DNA of 36,729 bases from Oscillospiraceae bacterium (GTDB taxonomy: Bacteria > Bacillota > Clostridia > Oscillospirales > CAG-272), in NCBI GenBank assembly GCA_015063545.1, contig SVTX01000018.1, positions 1 to 36,729 of the forward strand. Reading direction: 5' to 3'. Shown piece by piece: positions 29,413-36,729 of the stretch (positions are counted from its first letter, which is position 1; each line of letters opens with the position of its first letter). Below the pieces are notes generated by a model. It did not search any database, was not told where the DNA came from, and saw nothing but the letters and a program-made list of their open reading frames with translations. Made by a program: the position numbers and the translations under genes.

Positions 29413-32160
29413 TTATTGAGCAGAGCCATTTGCAGCACCGCAGCAATTCTTATATTTTTTGCCCGAGCCGCAAGGACAAGGCTCATTCCTTCCCACTTTA
29501 TTGGATACCTTGGGTACGTTGACCTTTTTTACAACTGTCTTTTTCTCGCCACCCGCGAGACCTGCGGTAGTGGGGTTTGCTACCTGTACTCTCTTGATCT
29601 CCATTTTGGGCTGAGGAACTACAGTAAGCAGAGTTCTTACAGTCTTTTCGCGTATTTCCTCAATCATAACGTCAAACATATCGCCACCGATGATTCTGTA
29701 TTCAGTAACAGGATCTCTTTGCGCGTAGGATTGCAGACGAATTGTATCCTTAAGATCGTCCATGGAATCTATATGCTCCATCCAAGCGCGGTCAACGTTA
29801 CGCAAAAGAACAGCTCTCTGTATTTCCAGATACTGCGCCTCTCCGAAAAGGGCTTCCTTTTCTGCGTATATATTCAATGCTTTCGTTGCAACGTCGTGGA
29901 AGACATCTTCCTTCTTCATTGACATAAGCTCATCTGCCGAATATGCGAGATCATTTTCATCACACACGTATGTGAGGTTCGCGCGTAATGCATCAAGATC
30001 CCACATGTCGGGAGTAAGATCTCCGAGATGTACGTTAATGATATCGTTAATGCTTGATACGATGAGCTTTTTGATGGTTTCCTTGATTCCGTCTCCGCCG
30101 TCGAGAACTTCTTTTCTCTGCTTGTAGATAATGGTTCTCTGCTGATTCATTACGTCATCGTATGCGAGAACGTACTTACGGCGCTTGAAGTTAGCGTCCT
30201 CAATTCGCGCCTGAGCGCCCTCAATTCTGTTTGAGAGAATTCTTGCATCAATCGGAATGTTTTCGTCAAGTCCCATTCTGTCAACAAGACCTGCTATCTT
30301 ATCCGAGCCAAACAAGCGCATAAGATCATCCTCAAGAGAGAGATAGAATCTTGATTCACCGGGATCTCCCTGTCTTCCTGAACGTCCGCGAAGCTGATTA
30401 TCTATACGTCTGCTCTCGTGTCTTTCTGTACCAAGGATAAAGAGGCCTCCTGCAGCCCTTACCTGTTCTGCTTCGGGCGCAATGTCCAACTTATACTGTT
30501 CATAAAGCTGAGAGAATATTTCTCTGGCCTTTATGATTTCGGGATCATCGGTGACGTTTGTTCCGTTAGCCTCCGCAATTATCTCTTCGGGAATATCCAT
30601 GGAACGCATCTGCTTTTTCGCAAGATATTCAGGGTTACCGCCGAGCATGATATCCGTTCCTCTACCTGCCATGTTTGTGGAAATAGTAACGGCGCCGAGC
30701 TTTCCTGCCTGAGCTACTATCTCCGCTTCCTTTGCGTGGTATTTTGCGTTAAGAACGGTGTGAGGAATTCCTGCTCTTAACAGCTTGCGAGAAAGCTCCT
30801 CGGACTTCTCAATTGAAACCGTACCAACAAGAACAGGCTGTCCCTTTTCGTGACACTCGCGTATCTGCTCAATGATAGCGTTATACTTTCCGTTGAGATT
30901 TTTGTAAACTCTATCGGGATGGTCACGTCTTATCATAGGCTTGTTTGTGGGTACTTCCACAACGTCAAGCTGATATATTTCTCTGAATTCATTATCCTCT
31001 GTAAGAGCTGTACCTGTCATTCCCGAAAGCTTTTTGTAGAGTCTAAAATAATTTTGGAAGGTTATAGTAGCGAGAGTTTTGTTTTCCTTTTCGATCTTTA
31101 CACCTTCCTTGGCCTCAATAGCCTGATGCAAGCCGTCGGAATATCTTCTTCCGGGCATTACACGGCCCGTGAATTCATCGACTATCATTACACCCTGGTC
31201 GGTTACCATATACTGTTGGTCGCGGTGCATGGTTCCGTGAGCCTTGATAGCCTGATTTATATAGTGAGCAAGCTCTGCATTTTCGGGATCGGCATAGTTT
31301 TCAACTTCAAAATATGCCTCTGCCTTGGCAGATCCTCTGGGAGTGAGAATGGCGTTTCTCGCCTTCTCGTCAACAACGTAATCTGCATCTATATCGTCAA
31401 GCTCCTGCTTTGCATCCATTTCCTTTGTAACGTACTTTTTGAGCGTGCGAACAAATCTGTCGGCCCTGTCATACATATCGGTAGGTTCTTCGCCTTCGCC
31501 GGAAATTATAAGAGGGGTACGGGCTTCGTCTATGAGTATGGAGTCAACCTCGTCTATGATGGCGAATTCATGACCTCTTTGAGCAAGTCTTTCCTTATAT
31601 ACGACCATGTTATCACGAAGATAGTCAAATCCGAATTCATTATTCGTTCCGTAGGTGATATCTGCGTTATAGGCAGCCTGCTTTTCAGCGGGTGTCTGAC
31701 CGTGAACAACAAGACCGGTGGTAAGTCCCATAAAGCTGTATACTCTGCCCATTTCTTCACTGTCTCGGCGTGCAAGATATTCATTAACGGTTACGATATG
31801 AACACCCTTACCGGTAAGAGCATTCAGATATGCGGGAAGCGTTTCCACAAGAGTTTTACCTTCACCCGTTTTCATCTCGGCAATTCTTCCCTGATGAAGA
31901 ATTATACCGCCTATGAGCTGAACGTGGAAAGGTCTTTTTCCGAGAACTCTGTCGTCTGCTTCTCTTACCGCCGCAAAAGCGTCAGGGAGAATATCGTCAA
32001 GAGTTTCCCCATTGGCAATACGTTCTCTCAGGATGTTTGTGGTATTTTTCAATTCCTCGTCGGTCATTGAAGAATATTTAGATGCAAGAGCTTCGATTTT
32101 AGAAGCAATTTTTTCTACTTTCTTAACTTGTTTTTCGCTATATGTTCCAAACAAACCCAT
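29413..32160 (-). CDS. secA: Preprotein translocase ATPase SecA
   Basis: This 915-residue motor drives protein export through SecYEG. Walker A is MKTGEGKT (96-103). The DEAD-like box is IDEVDSILIDEARTPLIIS. The preprotein-crosslinking, helical scaffold and wing regions follow, with TNMAGRGTDIMLGG and QLRGRSGRQGDPG as motifs V and VI. The C-terminus carries the zinc-binding SEC-C motif with Cys895, Cys897, Cys906 and Cys907 (PCPCGSGKKYKNCC), which binds SecB or ribosomes. Length is normal. It leads the minus-strand cluster and has a promoter at 32235-32263. Confidence 0.98.
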   Translation of the reverse strand: MGLFGTYSEKQVKKVEKIASKIEALASKYSSMTDEELKNTTNILRERIANGETLDDILPDAFAAVREADDRVLGKRPFHVQLIGGIILHQGRIAEMKTGEGKTLVETLPAYLNALTGKGVHIVTVNEYLARRDSEEMGRVYSFMGLTTGLVVHGQTPAEKQAAYNADITYGTNNEFGFDYLRDNMVVYKERLAQRGHEFAIIDEVDSILIDEARTPLIISGEGEEPTDMYDRADRFVRTLKKYVTKEMDAKQELDDIDADYVVDEKARNAILTPRGSAKAEAYFEVENYADPENAELAHYINQAIKAHGTMHRDQQYMVTDQGVMIVDEFTGRVMPGRRYSDGLHQAIEAKEGVKIEKENKTLATITFQNYFRLYKKLSGMTGTALTEDNEFREIYQLDVVEVPTNKPMIRRDHPDRVYKNLNGKYNAIIEQIRECHEKGQPVLVGTVSIEKSEELSRKLLRAGIPHTVLNAKYHAKEAEIVAQAGKLGAVTISTNMAGRGTDIMLGGNPEYLAKKQMRSMDIPEEIIAEANGTNVTDDPEIIKAREIFSQLYEQYKLDIAPEAEQVRAAGGLFILGTERHESRRIDNQLRGRSGRQGDPGESRFYLSLEDDLMRLFGSDKIAGLVDRMGLDENIPIDARILSNRIEGAQARIEDANFKRRKYVLAYDDVMNQQRTIIYKQRKEVLDGGDGIKETIKKLIVSSINDIINVHLGDLTPDMWDLDALRANLTYVCDENDLAYSADELMSMKKEDVFHDVATKALNIYAEKEALFGEAQYLEIQRAVLLRNVDRAWMEHIDSMDDLKDTIRLQSYAQRDPVTEYRIIGGDMFDVMIEEIREKTVRTLLTVVPQPKMEIKRVQVANPTTAGLAGGEKKTVVKKVNVPKVSNKVGRNEPCPCGSGKKYKNCCGAANGSAQ

Positions 32161-32234
32161 AATTTTGTCCTCCGTAAAACCTACTTAGAGCCTCAGATAC
32201 GGCTCAAAAGCTTAAAAAACATATAATATATTTC

Positions 32235-32263
32235 ATTATACCATAAAAATAAATACAAAGTAA
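32235..32263 (-). promoter_or_regulatory. Promoter of the secA cluster
   Basis: Minus strand TTACTT (32263-32258), a 17-base spacer and TATAAT (32240-32235). The -35 is weak. The run TTTTTATGGTATAAT matches the same part of promoter module C. Confidence 0.5.
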
Positions 32264-32291
32264 CTTTTTTTTGTAAATTTTCGTAAAACAC

Positions 32292-32320
32292 TTGAAAAGA
32301 ATTACGTTTTGATATATAAT
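32292..32320 (+). promoter_or_regulatory. Promoter of trmL-mnmA
   Basis: TTGAAA (32292-32297), a 17-base spacer and TATAAT (32315-32320). AAAGGA precedes the ATG at 32357. Confidence 0.8.
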
Positions 32321-32356
32321 CCATATTAAGTCAACAGACATGTGAAAGGATAAGAC

Positions 32357-32881
32357 ATGTTACACATAAATATTATTTTACACGAACCCGAAATTCCGCA
32401 AAACACGGGAAATATTGCAAGAACGTGCGCTGCTACGGGCGCTTCCCTGCATCTTATAAGACCATTGGGATTTGAGATCGATAACGCAAAGCTCAAGCGC
32501 GCGGGACTTGATTATTGGGACAAGCTTGACATAAGATATTATGACGGTATTGAGGACTTTTATCAAAAGAATCCGGATGCAAAGGTATATTATTTTACTA
32601 CCAAAGCAAGACATACATATTCGGATGTTGAATATCCTAATGAGGCATGGATAATGTTCGGAAAAGAAACAAAAGGACTTCCCGAGGAGCTTCTTTACAA
32701 CAATCCCGATACTTGCGTAAGAATACCTATGAGAGATAAGCTACGCTCATTAAATCTTTCAAATGCCGTAGCTATTGCAACGTATGAGATACTGCGTCAA
32801 TATAATTTTGAGGGCTTGCGTGAGGACGGAGAGCTTACGTGTTATTCATGGGATAACAACGAAAAAGATACATTCAAATGA
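32357..32881 (+). CDS. trmL: tRNA (cytidine/uridine-34-2'-O)-methyltransferase TrmL
   Basis: This 174-residue SPOUT-class enzyme methylates the ribose of the wobble nucleotide in tRNA-Leu isoacceptors, using SAM bound in a trefoil knot. Motif 1 is IPQNTGNIARTCAATG, motif 2 is WIMFGKETKGLPEELL, and motif 3 is IPMRDKLRSLNLSNAVAIATYEI. Length is at the upper end for the family, with an acidic tail (SWDNNEKDTFK). It is followed 13 bases later by mnmA, which also acts on position 34. Confidence 0.94.
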   Translation: MLHINIILHEPEIPQNTGNIARTCAATGASLHLIRPLGFEIDNAKLKRAGLDYWDKLDIRYYDGIEDFYQKNPDAKVYYFTTKARHTYSDVEYPNEAWIMFGKETKGLPEELLYNNPDTCVRIPMRDKLRSLNLSNAVAIATYEILRQYNFEGLREDGELTCYSWDNNEKDTFK

Positions 32882-32894
32882 AAAGGATTTGTAA

Positions 32895-33968
32895 ATGAAT
32901 AAAAACACGAAAATAAGCGTGGCAATGAGTGGCGGTGTTGACAGCGGTGTTGCCGGTTTATTACTGAAAAACGAGGGATATGATATCGTTGGCGCTACAA
33001 TGCGGCTGTATATTCCCAACGATAGTTCTGTTCCCTGCAATACTATGCAGGATATAGCAGATGCGAAAAAAATTTGCGAAATGCTTGGCATTGAGCATCG
33101 TGTGTATGAATTTGAGGATCTGTTTTATGATCGCGTGATCCGAGACTTTACTCAGACATATATTGGTGGAGGAACTCCTAACCCATGTATTGTCTGCAAT
33201 AAGCTTATGAAATTCGGTGCGTTTCTTGATGCATCGATATCCCACGGCGCGGATAAGATCGCCACAGGACATTACGCTATTATTGAAAAAGACAGCTCCG
33301 GCAGATATTTGTTACGCAAGGCGAAAGATAAGGCAAAGGATCAGACTTATGTTCTTTGGTCGCTCGATCAGTTTCAGCTATCCCACACACTGCTCCCTCT
33401 TGGCGAATATACAAAAGAGGAGATACGTCTGATAGCTGAACAAAACAATCTTATAAATGCGCATAAGTCCGACAGTCAGGATATTTGCTTTGTTCCCGAC
33501 GGAGATTATGCCTCATTTATAAAGCGAGAATTCGGCTATACGAGTGAGCCCGGAAATTATATAGATATAGACGGAAATATTATAGGCAAACATAAAGGAA
33601 TAATTCATTATACTATCGGTCAACGCAAGGGATTGGGAATATCCGTGGGCAGACATATATTTGTCAAAGAAAAGAATGTCTTGAACAATACGGTAACTCT
33701 TGCGGATGAGGAGCATATCTTTACAAGACACGTGGTAATAAATAATATAAACCTCATTCCCTTTGACGGATTAGACGGAAAGATGCGTGTTGAAGCAAAG
33801 ATACGTTACAGTCAGAAAGCCTGTCCGGCAGTTGCCGAGCAAACCGCACATGATGAGATAACACTTACATTTGATGAGCCTCAAAGAGCAGCCGCGGCAG
33901 GACAGTCTGCCGTTATGTATGACGATGATTACGTTATGGGTGGCGGAATAATTAAAAAAGCATATTAA
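32895..33968 (+). CDS. mnmA: tRNA-specific 2-thiouridylase MnmA
   Basis: This 357-residue PP-loop ATPase adenylates U34 of Lys, Glu and Gln tRNAs and replaces O2 with sulfur. The PP-loop is SGGVDS (12-17). The catalytic cysteines are Cys98 in PNPCIVCN and Cys198 in DSQDICFVP, a pair that forms a transient disulfide or persulfide. GKHKGIIHYTIGQRKGLGI marks the tRNA-contact region, and the C-terminal beta-barrel (RYSQKACPAVAEQ) is intact. Sulfur would come from a cysteine desulfurase encoded elsewhere. It forms an operon with trmL. Confidence 0.96.
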   Translation: MNKNTKISVAMSGGVDSGVAGLLLKNEGYDIVGATMRLYIPNDSSVPCNTMQDIADAKKICEMLGIEHRVYEFEDLFYDRVIRDFTQTYIGGGTPNPCIVCNKLMKFGAFLDASISHGADKIATGHYAIIEKDSSGRYLLRKAKDKAKDQTYVLWSLDQFQLSHTLLPLGEYTKEEIRLIAEQNNLINAHKSDSQDICFVPDGDYASFIKREFGYTSEPGNYIDIDGNIIGKHKGIIHYTIGQRKGLGISVGRHIFVKEKNVLNNTVTLADEEHIFTRHVVINNINLIPFDGLDGKMRVEAKIRYSQKACPAVAEQTAHDEITLTFDEPQRAAAAGQSAVMYDDDYVMGGGIIKKAY

Positions 33969-33985
33969 AATCATTAAAAACACAA

Positions 33986-34012
33986 AAATCCCACGGGCAA
34001 CCCGTGGGATTT
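33986..34012. terminator. Bidirectional terminator between mnmA and the DUF4091 gene
   Basis: AAATCCCACGGG (33986-33997) pairs perfectly with CCCGTGGGATTT (34001-34012) around a 3-base loop. T-rich sequence follows to the right and A-rich to the left. Confidence 0.85.
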
Positions 34013-34027
34013 GTTGTTTATTGTTTA

Positions 34028-36729
34028 TTAGCCGTTACAAAGCTGATTTTCTATAAGCTGACCGATAGCTTCATGAAGAGCCGTGAAGAGCTCTGCGTCG
34101 GTCTTGTACTCTGTAACGCTGGTGGTCATTTCGTTGATGATCATATCAACTTTTTCTTTGCCGATAAGTTCTTCAAGAATTGTGAAGTATTCGAAGTCCT
34201 CGATACCGTCTCTTACACATTCAAGACGGAGAGAACCTACAGGCTCAAGATAGTCAAGAGCAACCTTGAATCCGGGATAGATAAGTACGCCGTTACCGTA
34301 AACATTGTATCCGTCGAGGGTACTTACCTCATTTTTCGAGTACCAACCGCCCGTTGCTTCGTATTCTGCACGAAGTGCACCAAGGTTATCAATGGTAACA
34401 TTATCGGATGCGGGGGTCCAGTCGGTGGAGAGATAGTAGAGGAAGGAATCCACATTGTAGAGCTTCTGTTGCCAGAACAAAATTCTGTATTCAACAGCTT
34501 CTTGGTTAATTGCGAGAGTTATCTCAGGATCATTGGGTCTACGTGTTACGTACCACCAAACCTCATTGCCTGCTTCCTGCTCTGCCGCCATTCTATCCTT
34601 GAACAGGCCAAGTGTGTTTTCTGCATAAATGGAAGTTCCCTGCTGAATGGTAGTGTCATTTGCATATTCAGTCATGGTTGTAAAGAAGAATGTCTTAGGA
34701 CACCATGCAGTTACAGAACCCTTAACGTATTCGAAAAAGTCAACTACACGGCCTTCGGAATCCGTAATATGGTTATCAATATGCATAGGAGCTATAAGGT
34801 TGTAGTCTTCGGAATAATACTGTTTGAGCATAGCCGCTTTGTAGTTTATCTCATCAAGTTTAGTTTGACTTCCGGGCTCGTCAACAGGATAGAAATAAGC
34901 CTTGTCAAGAATTGAGTTGCCTGCAGCGTCAAGTTTAGGAGTTCCGTCTGCGTTAGTGAGAGACTTATACGCATTTTGGAGGTTAGTAGCATTGTAATTG
35001 CCTGTATATCCAAGGTTAAGGAATGCTACAACTCTGGGATTATTGAGGTAAGACATAACTACACTGTTATAGTTACCCGAATCAGACATATCGGGGACGC
35101 TGTATGAGCAAACTCTGTTCTTGAGGAGGAAGTCATAGTATTTGTCGTAAGTTCTGTTGTTAACGATAAAGTTGTACGTGTCGCTCATTTCACCTGTTTC
35201 GGGATCTACGTATGAGAAACTGGGATCAAATAAGCTATATACTCCGAAGATCGAGTGATATCCTGCAAGATCCATGAGTGTCTTGCAGGAAGAAGCGTCG
35301 GGAAGCTCAAAGTTCCACACGTATGCAAATACGGTTACCTGCTTTATTGCATTTCCGTCTGCATCTTTAACAGTTACTGTAGCCGAATATTCACCTGCAG
35401 CCGTGTCAAGCTTTGAAAGCGCTTTAACAATAAATGTCTGGCTGGTGGATGCCGCTATATCGAATGTGGAGAAGTTGCCCACACCTGCGGGAGGAATAGG
35501 ATCTATTACCCACTCACCTTCTATTTCAAAGTAATAACCCTGAAGCAGTTCTGATTCCATGGTATCAATACCGTTTGTATGCATGAAATCAGTCATTTCG
35601 ATAGTAAGACCGTTCTTAGCTACATCAGAGGAAAGAATAAGCTGACATCCTTCAGTTTCATTCTTTGCGAGCAAGAGTTTGTAACTGAAAAGCTCACCGG
35701 GAGTTACCTGTGTTTGGGGAGTTCTTGTGTATGTATGATTGAACCAGAGGTTGATGTCGGCATCCTCGTTGGGTGCTGTTTCGGGCGTATAATTCTCATA
35801 TCCGCCGTCAGGTGTAGTTCCGGAAAGCAGTTCATCCTTCTCAGCTTCCTGCTCGGGGGTAAGAGTGGGAATTTCAACAGAACCTACGTTAACGCCTGTA
35901 TCACAAAGTGCATCCTTGAAAGTGGTATATCCTGTAATAGAGGAAATAAGCACTGTGTTTGTTGCACTTGCCGCGCCGTCAATGTCAAATCTGATGGTGT
36001 TGAGAGTACCGTTCCAGCTATCACACTCGGAAAGGTTGAAATATACGTAGTGCCAGCCGTCTGTACCGGGGATAAATTCACTACCGAGTATATAGGGATA
36101 CCCACCCGAGTTGCTGGTCTGAACGTATATGCTCATCGAAGAAGGCGAGCAATCGGTTGCCTTTACCTTGACTGCTATATACTTATAGTCGGAATTGAAT
36201 ACCTTTCTTGCGGCAATTTTAAGTACCCTTGTCTGATATGTCTTGATATTAAATCCAAAGTACGGGTCTGCCGATGCCGTTGTCTTAAACATGATAGCCG
36301 AATCGGTTCCGTCTGTATCAAGAGATACATCGGCTGTATTTGTTCCGAATATGTAGCTTGAGAAATTGGTTGTGTCAACGATGTTTATCTCACGTTTAAG
36401 GGATGTTTGGAAAGCAACAGATTCATTGCTGTCGGATGCTTTGCTTATGCAAACAACTATTTCATCCTTGTCAGAAACTTCCGCGGGAAGCTCTTCTGCC
36501 AATTTGCCCTCTACATATACGCTTACGTCTGCTCCCTCCGCGGTGACGTGGAACTCACCTACAGCGGTAGTTGTGTATGCATAGTACCAAGACGTATTTT
36601 CTGCGGTGAAAGTGGGAGTTTGGGTTTTGCCGAGTTCAAGAGCAAAGGGCCATTCCTGAGAACCACGACCTAAGTCACATACATCGCAAGAGGAATCGCC
36701 GTCAGCATCGACGTGGTCGCTGGGATCGG
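34028..36729 (-). CDS. Large surface or secreted DUF4091 (GH123-like) protein, N-terminus beyond the window
   Basis: The frame is open to the right edge, so 899 residues are seen and the N-terminus is missing. No start is visible; a TTG at 36502 is simply an internal Leu codon. The visible N-terminal end carries the Asp/Cys-rich motif DADGDSSCDVCD, a repeat type found in surface proteins of gut clostridia. It is followed by beta-rich, carbohydrate-binding-like regions. The second half is a DUF4091/GH123-like domain with LDLAGYHSIFGVYS-type sequence, YPVDEPGS (34891-34868) as the likely acidic catalytic pair, a Trp-rich AWCPKTFF/WWYVTRRP segment and the terminal signature RDGIEDFEYF. It probably cleaves or binds a glycan outside the cell. 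No anchor is seen at the C-terminus (IENQLCNG). Confidence 0.8.
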   Translation of the reverse strand, partial: DPSDHVDADGDSSCDVCDLGRGSQEWPFALELGKTQTPTFTAENTSWYYAYTTTAVGEFHVTAEGADVSVYVEGKLAEELPAEVSDKDEIVVCISKASDSNESVAFQTSLKREINIVDTTNFSSYIFGTNTADVSLDTDGTDSAIMFKTTASADPYFGFNIKTYQTRVLKIAARKVFNSDYKYIAVKVKATDCSPSSMSIYVQTSNSGGYPYILGSEFIPGTDGWHYVYFNLSECDSWNGTLNTIRFDIDGAASATNTVLISSITGYTTFKDALCDTGVNVGSVEIPTLTPEQEAEKDELLSGTTPDGGYENYTPETAPNEDADINLWFNHTYTRTPQTQVTPGELFSYKLLLAKNETEGCQLILSSDVAKNGLTIEMTDFMHTNGIDTMESELLQGYYFEIEGEWVIDPIPPAGVGNFSTFDIAASTSQTFIVKALSKLDTAAGEYSATVTVKDADGNAIKQVTVFAYVWNFELPDASSCKTLMDLAGYHSIFGVYSLFDPSFSYVDPETGEMSDTYNFIVNNRTYDKYYDFLLKNRVCSYSVPDMSDSGNYNSVVMSYLNNPRVVAFLNLGYTGNYNATNLQNAYKSLTNADGTPKLDAAGNSILDKAYFYPVDEPGSQTKLDEINYKAAMLKQYYSEDYNLIAPMHIDNHITDSEGRVVDFFEYVKGSVTAWCPKTFFFTTMTEYANDTTIQQGTSIYAENTLGLFKDRMAAEQEAGNEVWWYVTRRPNDPEITLAINQEAVEYRILFWQQKLYNVDSFLYYLSTDWTPASDNVTIDNLGALRAEYEATGGWYSKNEVSTLDGYNVYGNGVLIYPGFKVALDYLEPVGSLRLECVRDGIEDFEYFTILEELIGKEKVDMIINEMTTSVTEYKTDAELFTALHEAIGQLIENQLCNG

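Noticed and set aside
30850-32070. Long open frame antisense to secA (406 codons)
   Set aside because: It is opposite conserved SecA motifs, with no ribosome site and no recognisable protein features.
34004-36361. Two long open frames antisense to the DUF4091 gene (34004-34915 and 35579-36361)
   Set aside because: They are shadows of the real gene's codon use. Hydrophobic Cys/Val-rich translations without start signals.
36481-36502. A gene start for the DUF4091 protein at 36502
   Set aside because: The codon is TTG inside an open frame that continues in clear protein sequence to the window edge, and no ribosome site precedes it.

Overview
The window looks like chromosome of an uncultured clostridial Firmicute (Bacillota), probably of gut or rumen origin. 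It is moderately AT-rich, has strong AAGGAGG-type ribosome binding sites and sigma-A promoters of the TTGACA-17-TATAAT type, and contains Firmicutes-type gene sets: HisZ with short HisG, a YfmF/YfmH M16 pair, and PcrA- and SecA-type proteins. A secreted DUF4091 protein carries the Asp/Cys-rich tail motif common in gut clostridia. Species cannot be assigned from the sequence.

Layout. 1-733: probable end of an integrated element. It holds the first codons of a gene at the edge, an excisionase-like HTH gene, and a reverse-frame stretch resembling an integrase tail. It abuts the 3' half of a tRNA-Arg(CCU) gene (734-777), the classic scar of site-specific integration. 747-877 holds nested inverted repeats carrying three T-arm motifs in alternating orientation. 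891-1557: a near-perfect promoter, a long hairpin RNA of about 150 nt, a UUCG terminator and a SLOG-like gene; this is the best candidate for an undescribed regulatory RNA. 1671-3170: a CrtI-like FAD oxidoreductase. 3208-7668 (minus): yfmF-yfmH-lgt-folD, tightly packed. 7962-15422 (plus): an uninterrupted histidine operon hisZ-G-D-C-B-H-A-F-I-E behind two sigma-A promoters. It covers every step from PRPP to histidine except histidinol-phosphate phosphatase.

15465-17772 (minus): a bitopic membrane protein, a SanA/YdcF-family protein and an Mrp/Nbp35-type Fe-S ATPase, divergent from gpmI (17946-19610). 19653-22206 (minus): four monocistronic accessory genes (HTH-membrane-zinc ribbon regulator, Tag glycosylase, small lipoprotein, HIT protein). 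Three of them use nearly the same about 55-bp promoter module, as if they were interchangeable one-gene cassettes. An array of CGTG motifs with helical periodicity lies between two of them.

22429-23282 (minus): rplM-rpsI. 23636-24598 (plus): an S1-domain protein. 24647-32160 (minus): secA, two multi-pass membrane proteins, a 45-residue Asn/Gln peptide and pcrA. 32357-33968 (plus): trmL-mnmA, both modifying tRNA wobble position 34. 34028-36729 (minus): a large surface or secreted DUF4091 (GH123-like) protein running off the right edge. Most convergent gene pairs are separated by clean bidirectional hairpin terminators.
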